This document shows, one piece after another, positions 45,625-57,341 of a stretch of DNA of 64,000 nt. Made by a program: the position numbers and the translations under genes. The stretch spans positions 3,881,977-3,945,976 of the forward strand of contig OW203989.1 in assembly GCA_934047225.1 (NCBI GenBank). The letters run 5' to 3'. Source of the DNA: Ypsolopha sequella (lineage: Eukaryota; Arthropoda; Insecta; Lepidoptera; Ypsolophidae). How positions within the stretch are numbered: the first letter of the stretch is position 1; each line of letters opens with the position of its first letter. The notes under the pieces are model-generated. The model searched no databases and was not told the origin of the DNA. It saw only the letters and a list, made by a program, of their open reading frames with translations.

Positions 45625-46013
45625 ATGTAGTGCTCTATGGCCTTAAGCCATAGAGACATTCTTCATAACTTAACTTTGACTTTGACTTGGATTTTGGAAA
45701 ATAAACAATAATGCTAAAAGGTACTCGTATTTTATCTTCGTAATTAACTCTTTCCACACTGGTGACCCTTGAAGAACCGCATTATCAACAGGTATCAAAT
45801 ATATTCACCATAAATAAAACGCATTTTGTCAATAAAAAAATTCGGAACTTTCACGAAACCAACATTTTTGACAACAATGCCTAGAATGTAGTGCTCTATG
45901 ACCTTAAGCCATAGAGACATTCTTCATAACTTCACTTTGACTTTGACTTGGATTTTGGAAAATAAACAATAATGCTAAAAGGTATTTTATCTTCGTAATT
46001 AACTGTTTCCACA
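45625..46013. repeat. direct duplication with 264-bp offset
   Basis: GTAGTGCTCTATG and CCTTAAGCCATAGAGACATT with about 110 bp following recur at 45626 and 45890. The first copy has ACTCG extra (GGTACTCGTATTTTATC). Each begins with a CTCTATGG.C/CCATAGAG palindrome. Confidence 0.8.
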
Positions 46014-47220
46014 ATTTATTTCAAGTCATATTCCATAAAGTATTTACAAATTGTGTTTTGGGTTTTTGCTCAAACGGCCTGAAACCCTGTTTGGTTCAAA
46101 ATACCTTCAGAAATACGCTGTTTCTAAAACATTGTCTAAACATTATCCCTATCAAATCGTTGTAGTGCGGTGATGTAAGAAAAAAAATCATATAAATAAT
46201 AAAAAAATGGCGGCCTACGTCTCTGTAGGTATAATGTACTCGCTCTATGACTCTGACATTATCTTGAATAAAATAAATCTCAGCAACTGAAATAGATTCA
46301 ATTTAATTTCAACGAAAAAATGTTAATTAGTTTTCTTTGTTGCTTGAATGTTTTGTGAGACAATGTTTGATGTTTTCTTAATAAATAAAAAAAAATTGAG
46401 AGCAATAAATGTTATCATAATATTTAATTAAACGCTATTTTGGTTCTATGATTTTCGATATTTTCACGGTTTATAATAATTCATTAATGTTCATCATTTT
46501 TCTGATTTGAATCTGAATCTAATCAGATTTTACAGAATTTGAGTCCGAATGACATATTTTTGTATACCTATAGTGTTCAGTGTATGTCGTATAAATATAT
46601 AAAAAACACAAAACTGTACCAAAAACCACTCGATTTCAGTTTGATTTCTCGTACAAGTTGTAGGAGTGGGTAATAACACTTTTTCGGCGGAACGGAACGT
46701 AACGCGCTCCTGGAATTCCATACCTGGTTTGTTAACTATTCATTTGAAGGAACTAGTGACTGGTTAATCACCTTTCTTGACTGGTTTGGCGTTGCGTCGT
46801 GTCGTCGGGACATGGGACACAGGGGCCTGAAATCGAGACAGTTGCAACCCAACTTACCATCACATTGGGACGTAATACCCGTCAGCGGAACGTGGGCTTA
46901 CGAATGTGTACTGTGACTTGTTTACGGTCTGTATATTCGGAAAATCTCCTAACACCCTCTTGGGGATACATACCACGACGATAATGTTTTAGAAGCGATA
47001 ACTTTTTCAAGAATCTTTTACTTTTGCATTAAGGTTAAAACGTAAGTCGCTTAGCGCAAAGCGCATAACTTAACTTTGTATTTCTTGTTAAGAAGTCAAA
47101 AATTCAAAAAGACTGGTTCGTGGCAGTTGACGCCAATAGTTCAATATTAGTGAGGTTAATAAAGCATGAGTTTGAAATTTAATACACAATTAGTCGTGCT
47201 GGGGACTCGGTTGGTGATCA
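46014..47220. other. gene-free stretch
   Basis: No gene was recognised; frames of about 60 codons at 46530 and 46799 have no known motif. Confidence 0.35.
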
Positions 47221-47745
47221 TTGAACCTTGTTCCTGGTCCCTGGCCGGGTCTTCGGTATGGGTTCGGGCGGTTGATTGGATGTCACCTTCTATAATATAT
47301 ATTTTACCTATCATTTTAATCGTATATATATTGCTACATAAATTAAATAAACCTTTAATCTAGTTCATGTACATTTATTATTTTATTACATATATTTTTA
47401 TAAGATTAAATTTTGACTTGTGAAACGTGTATTAAAATTTATACAACGTGTAACAGAAAGGTGTAATCATATTTGAAGAGCTTATTCAGTCAATGGTATA
47501 GAACAACTTTTACTATGGAGCCAAACCTGAAATCTCAAAAAAAATATCTGCCCTTCCATACATTTTGGCCGAGCAGCATTGTATTTTTCTATGAAACAGT
47601 AAAAAAAAAAATTCGAGATACAGGTTTTGTTTCATAGTAAAAGTTGTTCTATACCATTGACTAAATAAGCTAATCAAATATGGTTACACCTTTCTGTTAC
47701 ACGTTGTATATACCTACTTTGCAAAATGAACTATTTGAATTTGTT
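47221..47745 (+). mobile_element. LINE-like 3' end split by MITE M1
   Basis: 47221-47442 (CCTTGTTCCTGGTCCCTGGC onward) and 47708-47745 (TACCTACTTTGCAAAATGAAC) together equal the uninterrupted element at 43660-43920. Confidence 0.7.
47443..47707. mobile_element. MITE family M1, complete copy inside a LINE end
   Basis: 265 bp, ACAACGTGTAACAGAAAGG to TTTCTGTTACACGTTGT, arms about 75 bp. The disrupted host reads TTTATA before and TATACC after, against CTATACC in the intact host at 43660-43920, so a TA or TATA duplication is likely. Confidence 0.9.
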
Positions 47746-47859
47746 CAGTTCTGATTGATGCAAAATGAGATGCTCTATCTGACCTTATATGAACCCTTAA
47801 ATATCTACGTTATTTTCAAACATGGCCATTAATACTAAAGCCGCAAAATTCATTACATA

Positions 47860-48010
47860 AATATTCGATTTCCGGGACAAAGCAGAGCGAAGCGGGCGTG
47901 AGCGGGTTCGAGCGCAGCGGAGCAGAACGGAGAGAAACCTTTCGTTGGCCTGACTGCACTTGTAAGCGCTAAGTGCAGCCACTAACAATGCTCGACCAAA
48001 CTCAGATACA
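47860..48010. repeat. GC-richer GAGCG/GAAGC segment
   Basis: AAAGCAGAGCGAAGCGGGCG and GAGCGCAGCGGAGCAGAACG resemble the core style of the 12651 MITE but without its TIRs. Family unknown. Confidence 0.35.
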
Positions 48011-48450
48011 ATGAAACTTTAGCAGGACCTTACAGTCTTGCAATATGGATGATTTTTAACAAAGTAGCTGTCTAAAATATTAGTGGCTTGTACATTTTTA
48101 AGTGACAGTATGCCAGACAGTCTTTAGCTCCTTCGGGGGTGTAAAACATTTTACGGAAATTACTTTTCGGTGTTTCTGACACTTGAGAGGTTTACAGAAA
48201 AGGTTTGCATGTTGTTTTTATTCTGACTTTAGTGACCGGACTATATGAAAATTTTCTATATGAAAATTTTCAAGTGCGTCTTTATTAATTAATATTAAAT
48301 ATTGAAAAATAAGTAAACTAAACACGTCTATATAAATAAAAATAAACGCAAGTTTCTTAAAAACATTGTAAAATTATGTAGATTTATTATGCTCAATTTA
48401 TTGTTCACAATGTATGTTTTGCCTACATCGTTGCTTTTTTTTATAGTATT

Positions 48451-49045
48451 TTGAACAACTCATATTCTCCTCCCTATCTCAAAGATCGTTTTATCCCCTT
48501 TGGTTCCCTTGGACGTCTTCTACGTCCAAGTAAAGCACTGCTTCTCCGTACTCCAGAACATTCTACTCAAATGTATTCGAATTCCTTTACTGTGTCAGCA
48601 ATTCGACTTTGGAATAATCTTCCACTTCATATATGCGAGGCTATATCGGTGACTACTTTTAAAAACAAGGTATATCAACATTACCTTGATCTACAAAATA
48701 AACAAATGGGTCAACTCTAAATACGTGTTTAAGGTTATAATCTTTGTTTAACCTCTCGTAAATATTATTTGTGTTTATATATTTATATGTATCAGTGTAT
48801 TTATTATTAGGATATAGAGGTAGTATATGTATTTGATTATAAGTTACCTATGTATGTATTTAACCTATATAATAATTTTAGTTAAAATTAATACTAGTCA
48901 TAATACTTTTTCCTCATCGAAGCACTACCCTTGACAAGTTCTACGTCGCCAAAGGTTAGCTGGAAGAAAATTCTAATTAGCATTAAGCTCGCCCATGTAC
49001 ATGTTTTTATTTGTGTAATAAAGAATTTTTAATAATAATAATAAT
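48451..49045 (+). pseudogene. LINE C-terminus and 3' UTR with (AAT)n tail
   Basis: The frame 48451-48720 includes SFTVSAIRLWNNLPLHI and TTFKNKVYQHYL, the C-terminal signature of CR1/Jockey-type reverse transcriptases (RLWN.LP..I....S...FK). It ends at a normal stop, followed by about 300 bp of 3' UTR, AATAAAG and (AAT)n at about 49030-49048. 5'-truncated; exact clade uncertain. Confidence 0.75.
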
Positions 49046-49259
49046 AATATGTTTTTAATAATTTTCCAAGTGCGTATCTTACACGCATGAGTTTAGGGTT
49101 TCCTAGCATTTGTACAAGAAATAAAGCTTAGGTAAACCATTATTTTTATATAAATATCCTCGTTAATTTAAACGTATCCAACTAAAGGGGCTCGCTGGAA
49201 ATCGGCGCTGTAGGAACTCTCGACAAGTTTCCGACAGCAAATGCTGAGCGGGCCACCTT

Positions 49260-49455
49260 TTGCCAAACAAAAGCTGTACAAGGTTAACCATGTAACACTT
49301 TATTTATAAGTTATTTTGTATGTTATTTATTTTGTAAGTTACTTGCCTTCTTGGTTAATTTGTTAGAATTTAAGTTAGTATATAATATCTTGTTTTATTT
49401 TTTATTTTTTCTGTATTTTTTTGGCAATAAATTCCGTTCTTTCTTTCTTTAGTGT
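49260..49455 (+). mobile_element. LINE-like 3' end with (TTCT)n tail
   Basis: Ends TTTGGCAATAAATTCCG followed by (TTCT)n at about 49437-49451. No coding remains. Confidence 0.5.
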
Positions 49456-49943
49456 ATCTAATGCACATTCAGTAGTTTATTTTTACTAAATATTCATTGA
49501 ATACGTATTGTTCCACCATTATAATTAAAACGTCAGTGCTCACGAGTGCTACAGACAGATTCACAATTAGCGCGGATTCTAATGCAAATGGCTGACTAAT
49601 GAAAACTGTACGGCTAATTAAATGTACGTCAGTTCGTCGGGATGTCTTACAGATGTGTGTGATGTGTTTGCGTAACTTTACAACTTGGTAGACAGACATT
49701 TAAGGGCATGCCGTTTCTAAATTTTGCAACTCAACTTTTTAAACGTTTTTAAGGCAGATGAAATGAGCTTTTAAAGCCAATTCTGAAGGCTTTAATTTTA
49801 AATTTAGTTCTGGCAAAACTAAATTTTCTTCATTGCTAAATAGACCAGAAACTAAATAACTTTGGAATAATTTAAGTTTTGACAACACTTAAACTAAAAT
49901 GAAAGCCTTCAGAACCGGCTGTAATGTATGTAAAATAAATTGG

Positions 49944-50030
49944 CCACGTGCGAGTAGGACTCGCGCGCAAAGGATTCCGTACCACCACAAAATATGGTTA
50001 CGGAAGCCTAAAAATATGATGGTACATAAC
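49944..50030 (+). repeat. interspersed repeat B fragment
   Basis: GCCACGTGCGAGTAGGACTC, then CCGTACCACCACAAAATATG. Confidence 0.6.
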
Positions 50031-50039
50031 AACAACAAC

Positions 50040-50690
50040 ATCAGGGCGCAAAATAAGCGCAGTTACCCCTCAGCCACACGATACTCTTCGCATTGCTCTT
50101 CGCGTTACCGCGATGTTGTCCTACCCGCGCTGCTCGCCTCACTCATCAGCATCACTACACTCTGCGCCGAAGATACATACAATGTAAGTATACTTTAACC
50201 GGTCGGCCACAGCTTCAGGCTTCGAGAAGCGCGCCAAGCGGTTCTTCTTGTGAAGCGACGGCGCCGGCGGAGAGAACAAATGTATGAAGTTGTATAGAGC
50301 CAGCCATGGGTCGCCGCTCGCGCATCTTGTCCGGCTTCAAGTGACTTGCGCTTTCGCGACGGCGGTATGCGGGCGGTTGAAATAGTGATCGAGCGCACAG
50401 GGCGAACCTAGTGTCGAGCGCTTTGAGCGAGCGAGCGCGCTATACATCCGATGCGGTGGAAGGTGCCGACGGGTGTCGTGGCAGAGCAATGCTCATCGCA
50501 AAAACTGCCTGGGAGCGCAGCAAGAAGCGCCGCCAGAAGCCTGAAGATATGGCCGAGGGGTAAGGCCGCACGCAATTCATTGGCCAGCGGCGCCGGCGCG
50601 GCGGCGGCGGCATACCTGCAAAAATCAACGGTACATGCTTCTCTCAAGAGCTCGATGCGGATTGCGTGCGCGTAGCGCCTTGACTTTGAA
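50040..50690. other. GC-rich island, possible exon or promoter CpG region
   Basis: Marked GC and CpG enrichment (for example GGCGCCGGCGCGGCGGCGGC) in an AT-rich window. On the + strand a frame with VVLPALLASLISITTLCAED followed by CAAT|GTAAGT (exon end 50183) looks like a signal-peptide exon with a donor. On the - strand a TTTTTGCAG acceptor-like site precedes an Ala-rich frame. 50205-50240 and 50525-50560 are inverted and partly alike (CTTCAGGCTTC/GAAGCCTGAAG). No family recognised, so I do not call a gene. Confidence 0.35.
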
Positions 50691-50859
50691 GAGTTTGTAA
50701 AACAATGTGCCCAAATTTTAAACCTGTATACCTTTAAGGAACATAACCATAAAAAAAATATACTTTTTCGAGTGTCTTGTTTTGTAAGAGTACGCCTCTT
50801 TGGTTTCAACTTTTTTTAATTTTTATTATTTATTATTTGCCATGGTAGAGGCCATAGTA

Positions 50860-51015
50860 ACACACGAGTTTTGTGAAAATTACAACTGGCTATCCTATTA
50901 ACACTGAAACTGTAGACCCCTGTGACAGACGGGCAGACAGACGGACGGACGGACAGCGGAGGTTTGGCAATAGGGTTCCGTTTGGCACCCTTCGTGTACG
51001 GAACCCTGAGAATGA
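50860..51015 (-). repeat. interspersed repeat B fragment
   Basis: CCTGTGACAGACGGGCAGAC, ACGGACGGACGGACAGCGG and AGGGTTCCGTTTGGCACCC. Confidence 0.75.
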
Positions 51016-51095
51016 CGAAGTGACGGTGTCCCATGATTTTTACCGGTATTATTAAACGATTCAAGCAATAACACTTTTTTTAATGGCAGTATCAG

Positions 51096-51450
51096 TAATC
51101 CATCCATCTATCCATTAGCCTAGTTCGTCCACTGCTGGACATAAGCCTTTCCAGGACTTTGCCACTCCCGGTAGTCATCCTGGAATAATTGCCCATACTC
51201 ACACACACTGGGCAGGTGGATTGGTGAGCGCGGTGCCGGAACCCTCGCACCAGTGGCGCCACTGCCCGTCACCCGTCTGTTCCATATAAGGCCCGGCTAT
51301 TAGGGATGGATATACCGCCATCCATCGGTCCCAGGCATGGTGGGCCTCCTGGTTTTTGTCCACTTACTCTCCCCCAAATTACTTCGAAGGGGTCTCCAAG
51401 TAAGATGGTGGTACCTCCACAGTGAAGCCCGGCCAGCTTTACCACCTATA
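51096..51450 (+). repeat. interspersed repeat A, complete copy
   Basis: CATCCATCTATCCATTAGCC through GGGATGGATATACCGCC to GCTTTACCACC. It shows the unoccupied insertion site of the 12651 MITE. Confidence 0.85.
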
Positions 51451-51630
51451 GTTGTATCAGTAATAAATGCAAGAATTTCGTTTTTAGTTAGTCATTTATT
51501 AATTTGCTAGGATGTGCCATCCCCATAAGTGCTAAATGTCTGTATGAATACCACCATTTTACAGCTGAAACAATGTTAATATAGATACAAACGTACCTAT
51601 ACGTGAGATCGCAGCAAGAAGGTTGTTTTA

Positions 51631-51806
51631 GGCCATGTATTCACTGTTTTAACAATGTTTTAACATACATGTACAACGTTTCCGATACAACGATTCTGAA
51701 ACACCAGCTTGCTCCTAAACGCCAGCGGGGAGCCGATAAACACGTAGGTTTTGTTTCTGAAACAGTGTTTGTAAACCATTGTTTCGCAAGTGAATACATG
51801 GCTTTA
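51631..51806. mobile_element. foldback MITE (GCCATGTATTCACT ends)
   Basis: GGCCATGTATTCACTGTTTT and the complement of its start, AGTGAATACATGGC, bound 176 bp. Inner ACAATGTTT/AAACCATTGTTTC also pair. Confidence 0.65.
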
Positions 51807-52093
51807 TAGTCATGGAGACCTTGTCAGGTTGAAAGATAATGAATGAACATGAAGGCGATAGGTGTGATTTTATAAGGGTCGTAATAAAAGCTCCGAAAAC
51901 TAAATTCAAAATGATGATGTTCAATTTATGAATGTTTCTGCTTTAATACTAATCTACCGAAATCTTCTGTGGTAATAAATATACTAAAACTACTGAAAAC
52001 TACCGAATGAAATACTGCCAGCTTTGTCTATCGTAGATCTCCGTATAAAAGTATTTTTTTACGTATGTCATGTTTTCTGTTAGAACTAGAGAC

Positions 52094-52215
52094 CTCGCCT
52101 CGCTCCGCTCCGCTTTGCTTAGCTCCTCATTTTATTTTACATGTAAACCTAACACGCTCCTCCTCGCTTCGCTCGTCATCGCACCTATTTTTGACTTTTG
52201 GTTCATAAGTTCTTT
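52094..52215 (+). mobile_element. fragment of the GAGCG-core MITE
   Basis: TCGCCTCGCTCCGCTCCGC, TTTACATGTAAACCTAACAC and CGCTTCGCTCGTCATCGCAC match the core of 58958-59335. Both TIRs are absent. Confidence 0.75.
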
Positions 52216-52979
52216 CGGAAGTTCAGTAATTTATTCATAATAAATTTATATTTATTCAAACTCAATAATCTGCCATCAGGAAGAGTTCACATAATTCTTT
52301 TTGCTTTTCTCTGTGATTGACATCTAATTCCACAACATGCAGTGTCGAATTACTAAAAACTGTACATTTAATATTGTTCCAAGCAAGCAAGATCCCTAAT
52401 AGCGAAATGAGAAAGTGTATAGTATCATCATATGTGGTGCAACGGACCTAGATGGAAATATTTTTTTTGCAAAAGTTACTGGTACAAAACGGTATAAGAA
52501 AACTACAATACTTTCCCAAAGCTGAACATTATGGCAAAAGGTACCACGTGGCAAAAAGTATTCGCTTAAATAACATACAGTTGTATCTGCGATAGAACCT
52601 GCTGCTTTTTTATAACAATAACATTTTTAGAAAGTAATACGCGTCCCCTGATGCGTCCATACTACGGCGTAGCAAAATAACCATGGTGTCGTAGTACTTG
52701 CTACGTCGTTTAACGCCGTAAAATCTATTACAATAGCTCAATTACCGTATAATAGTCTCAGTTCCTCTCAGTTCCCGTGGGCTCCTAGACGATAGGAGCA
52801 TGAGAAAGGTGTCAATGACTTCATTACAACTTATAGAATAAGAATATCCATGGTGATTTGGCTTTATTGATGTGATCAATTTTCGGTATGGATTTTTTTC
52901 TGAAGCGTATCGTGTATCAAATGAAAAGGCCTGATTGTAAAAATGTACAACATCAACAGCCACTAGTTTTCTAAAAGAA
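52216..52979. other. gene-free stretch
   Basis: Nothing recognised apart from AT-rich sequence. Confidence 0.35.
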
Positions 52980-53170
52980 AACAGGCCAAGTGTGAGTCAG
53001 ACTCGCGTACCTAGGGTTCCGTATTGTGGATGATAAATTTAATTTTGTCAATTTTTGTTTCGTGATTTTCTCAACCGCTTCATTTTTCCTGTAATCTTTA
53101 TGTAAACACATATTACCATGATTATTTTCATATTTTTCGGTCCATCAGTCACCTTACCGTTCGCATCATC
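52980..53170 (+). repeat. interspersed repeat B fragment
   Basis: ACAGGCCAAGTGTGAGTCAG and AGGGTTCCGTATTGTGG. Confidence 0.65.
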
Positions 53171-53778
53171 ATAGGAGTTATAACCTTATAACCTTACCAT
53201 TTGCACCATCATAGGAGATTTTGAAATAGGAGTTAAAACTGCATTTCCCACTTACACGACCTGTAATTTTACTGCATCTAATTAAAAGTTGAAGTTTAGA
53301 CCTGTAAAAGTTCTTAAATACAAAAATCTACTTAGCTCAATGGAACCCACAAACAAATATTTAAGGACTGTATATTCAGTAAACAATCTTTAATATTTTA
53401 CGAAAAACTCCGCAGAGAGTATTTACTTACAGTATTTAATGGAGACCCTTTTCATTATAAAAAACGAGAGTAAGTACTTTAGGAGCCTGCTTTTCTTTAC
53501 AGTAATTACGAGATGAATTTAGAGTTCTGTCCAAGATTGGAAACCTTTATAGAAAAGTTTTGTGTCCATGTTGTGAAACAGCTGGGCCGATTGAGTCGAA
53601 ATTTATCATACATATCGTCACGGCTATATCGGAAAGAGGGTAAAGAGTTGTTTCCGAGTGTGGACTGTCACTACAAAAGTCATCATCTCTCATAATACCC
53701 TCTTTTCACCGACGATTTTAACGTCCAAACGTTAGAAAATGAGCCTAATCGCCCTACTTTTATGCTTTTTGGTTCAAA

Positions 53779-53912
53779 CAGGTTGACCTCACAGTGTTTT
53801 CCTTCACCGTCAGCAAGTGGTGAAATTCCGAAAAACTCATGCAAGATCGGCAGGATTCGAACCTGGGCTTAAAATATGAGAGCCGCGTCCTACCAACTGA
53901 GCTAATTGGTCA
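53779..53912 (-). mobile_element. tRNA-derived SINE
   Basis: On the - strand: A box TAGCTCAGTTGG, B box GGTTCGAATCC (53853-53863), both perfect. The stretch between (CTCTCATATTTTAAGCC) does not fold as a normal anticodon arm. It is followed by CACCACTTGCTGACGG and AAGGAAAACACTGTGAGG, a tail known from lepidopteran SINEs. Confidence 0.8.
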
Positions 53913-53964
53913 TATAGATGTTAAATCTCATAAAAAACATTTCTTTGGTTTACTTACTTATGTT

Positions 53965-54135
53965 AAAACAACAAAAATACGTCTTTACTCGATATATTTC
54001 GGTTAAAAGGTAACTTTTACTTTATTATTTTTTATTTCATATACCTTATAAGTCATAATTTTGTTCCATTCGACTTATGACGGCCCCATACCGTGGGCCG
54101 AAATATATCGAGTAAAAACGTATTTTTATTGTTTT
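53965..54135. mobile_element. foldback MITE, 38-bp TIRs
   Basis: AAAACAACAAAAATACG...CTCGATATATTTCGG pairs with CCGAAATATATCGAG...CGTATTTTTATTGTTTT. Total 171 bp. Confidence 0.8.
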
Positions 54136-54394
54136 AATATTAATAAGTGTTATCTCTGGCGATTGAGCTATCAGACTATCAAATGCTCTTTGGTAAGCTC
54201 ATGTAATGTTTATTCATTTTGTTCTATTTATCTCAAAGAGCATCACTCTGTCTGTACCTACTGAAAAATATTTGCATTGGAAACTATTAGGGCGTTACAA
54301 CATGCAAAAGTGCTGCCACATTAGAAAAAAAAAGAAATAACTAAACCTTAAAACAGCATAATATGTATTTATTAACATAAAATAAACATATAAT

Positions 54395-54620
54395 TGTCTA
54401 AGCAGAGTGACGAAAGAAATTTATGGTGCACAAGTGGAAGGTAAAACTCGATCGGGCCGCCTTAGAAGGACATATGGCGACATACTGAATAAATAAATAA
54501 GGGCAAAGTCAAATGTACCCGGAATAGAAGAGCTTGTATGACTAGATTAGAAGCAAACGAGGTGTGTTAGGATCGTAGCAGACGGAAATCTGTAGTCTCT
54601 ACCTACCCTTCTAGGAGATA
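54395..54620 (+). pseudogene. RTE-like LINE C-terminal fragment
   Basis: CAGAGTGACGAAAGAAATTT, CCGGGCCGCC-like block, ACCCGGAATAGAAGAGCTTG, GTGTGTTAGGATCGTAGCA. Same series as 19285-19620, reading frame destroyed. Confidence 0.65.
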
Positions 54621-55197
54621 GGCGTAGGTATATGTATATATGGATGTGTATAATTATCATGTTATGGAACCCACATGACGTAGGTATACACACTCGACCT
54701 TTCTACATGTTCAAGGTTCAGATCTTGGAGCTGGACGACACTTGTATGTCCACTGGATTATAACTTTTTAACTACGTACTTGACCTAGGTCAAGACTTGG
54801 GAAGTCTGCTCCTTATAAGAGGGCTTCTTGGCTAGGGTCGTTCCATTTTAGGTAAAATCATAGTTAAGGTGAGGCCAATATGTAAGATTATATCGACACC
54901 CGCAATGGATAAGGTTGTATCTCGAATTTGGCAGGTTTACTGGGGAGCAAAAAACGGTGAATTTTTTTTACTCAGTTAAAATAAACAAAATCTTGATAAT
55001 TTGGATTAAATCTATCTTTTGCAAGGGAATAATATTTAATCAGACGTATATTTTTCGAGATAGATGTAGTTACGACCAAGGAAATTAGGCAATTTGGGCG
55101 GTATAAAGGTTGTATTGCAATGTTATCATTCCCAAACGACCAGGGAAAAAAAGCAAACAAAACACTACGCATGGACTCTGACTCGTTTCATAATGTC

Positions 55198-55519
55198 GTA
55201 AATAGCTTCGACCAAAATAAAATGAATGGACGGGCCTTGTCTTTACAATTTGCTCACTCATAACGAGTCTAAGCAATTGGATATATACTTCAATACCTAA
55301 TTTTTATTTTTATCATTATTTTGCTTTTTGCACTTTGTAAATGCACAAGAAGGTATTTTTTCGTCAGTTATTTGGATGGCATGTAATAATAAGCGTACGT
55401 GTCACTCTTCTAACAGACAGAGACAGAGATGAAGTGAGAGCCGGCGCTCACTTTACAGACTTCAAAAATCTGTACGCTATGGCCCGTCCATTTATTTTAT
55501 TTTGGTCGAAGGTAAATAG
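55198..55519. mobile_element. MITE with 31-bp TIRs and perfect 8-bp TSD
   Basis: The element is 55206-55511 (306 bp). TIR CTTCGACCAAAATAAAATGA...GGACGGGCC at the left is matched at the right with one mismatch. Flanks 55198-55205 and 55512-55519 are both GTAAATAG. An 8-bp TSD fits hAT, P or Merlin families; the CTTCGACC terminus is not a typical hAT end. The 82-codon frame inside (55341-55589) leaves the element and has no known motif. Confidence 0.9.
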
Positions 55520-55799
55520 TCAGTACGATCCGTGGAAGAAGGTTGTAATTCAAGATAAAACCCTAGACGTACACGGATATCCACGCTAGGAACACGAATC
55601 GGTTCAATATATTACAAAAAAAAAAAAATTGCTGTATAATGAGTTACAGCTTTATGACATATGAATTAAACATATGTTATTTTTTCAAAGGAGTAGTTCA
55701 TGTTACCATTTTTTTATGGAATACTTCGTTTTCATTTGGGCTATTTTGGCTTGTAAAATTGCAAACATACCTCCAAACCGTTAGAATTCAATTTTAGAG

Positions 55800-55985
55800 A
55801 CACGTCGATAGGCGAAAAGTTAAAATTCAAATTTTAGGTTTTAAAATTTAAAAGTTCTAATTTACAGAAACCCAGTGGAAACTTTTTTATGGCAGCATAC
55901 ACAATATATAGATTTTAAGGTTTTGTTGAATTACTATTTTAAATATTCTGTTACGATTAATTAGAAAAAGGCTGGTTGACGGGTT
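55800..55985. mobile_element. MITE family E, half copy
   Basis: TTCTAATTTACAGAAACCCA, GGCAGCATACACAATATA, TTTGTTGAATTACTATTTTA and CGATTAATTAGAAAAAGG match the right half of 42197-42478. Confidence 0.65.
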
Positions 55986-56599
55986 TTGCGCTCTGGGCCG
56001 CGAGAACCGAAGCATCACGCGCTGACAAAAAAGCGCCTGCTTCACAATTTTTTTTTTTTTACATTGCAAGTTAAAGTTATTTTTTAAATATAAAACATTC
56101 TGGGTATGCTTTATGTTAAGGTCAGTTATTGTGCAAAGTTTCAAGATCTAATTTAGGTTTGGAGGTTTGGAGGTTTGGAGGTAACTTTGCAATTTTTATT
56201 TATAGAGAAAATCTGATGGATTTATGTTTTTGCTACATATTGGGCGTAGCATTAATCCTCAAATTTATCATATATTTATTTTAGAGTGACCGCATATTAT
56301 TATATAGATAACAATTAATTTTAAAGACTAAAGTGTTTATGCGGGTAAAAGAAAAAAAAATACTTCGGTCGTCACCTGCATCTCATCACTTCGCCTCGCC
56401 ATACTTGCCAGTTTCCCATAGACCACGAGACATGCAAATGTCTCGAAACGTCGGGTGTCCCCTTTTCGTAAAAAAAAGGTAAAAATTTATCGTGGTAGAC
56501 CCGATTATATATATTATAACGCATAGTATTGTTGACATAACTATAAGAGAGGATCATGAGAAGCAATGTGAGTGAGAACTTGCATACATACACACACGC

Positions 56600-56865
56600 A
56601 CACATACGTCCATATACTCACGCCTGTCTCCCAGAAACTACAGATTTATATCTGCTACTATCCTGACACACCTCTTTTGCTTCTTAAACATCCGTCAATC
56701 TAGTCATACAAACTTTTCTATTTTGGGCTTTTTTGACTTTGCCCTTCTTCAGTATGTCGCCAACTTGGTGGGCTTACGTCCCTAGGGCGGCCTGGGCGAG
56801 CTTTACTTTCCACTTGCGCACCATACATTTCTTTCATCACTCTACTTTTATTCATTCTCTATGAG
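56600..56865 (-). pseudogene. RTE-like LINE C-terminal fragment
   Basis: Reversed blocks CACCTCTTTTGCTTCTTAAA, CCCTTCTTCAGTATGTCGCC, TTTCTTTCATCACTCTACTT. Same family as 19285-19620; the frame is broken. Confidence 0.65.
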
Positions 56866-57341
56866 AATTTGCATAGGGATCATAACTTATAGCTGTGACA
56901 TACATATACAGATGGACGGAATGATATACGGACAATAGAGTGATAGGGATAGTGAGTTTTACACATTGGTTACGGAACCATAAAAATGGCAAGCTTCTTT
57001 CACGGTAAAGTGTTTATTTGAACATTAAATAAAGATGGGAGTCTAAGTTACCTGTAACTTAAAACTTAGACGCTGCGGAACCTTAGAAGCACAATAAATT
57101 CTGTGTCACACTTAACTGTTCCGTTATATAATATTAATGAAACAGTTTTTCTCCCTGGCAACGGCAACGGCAACGTTTTAAATTGTGGCAGACATTAAAG
57201 AACCATTACGGTCTGTAGATAAGTAGATTTATGGTAATTAAATGTTTAAATTTAATGTTAGAAGTTACTAGCAGACCTCTAGAGGTCCGAACAGTTCATG
57301 ATCAGATGCTGAAATGTATAAACCAGGTTTCCGTAAGGCAG

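Noticed and set aside
50408..50809. 133-codon - strand protein
   Set aside because: Composition follows the GC-rich island, both strands are open, and no domain or splice partner is seen.
53513..53695. 60-codon + frame MNLEFCPRLETF
   Set aside because: Short, no motif, no splice signals.
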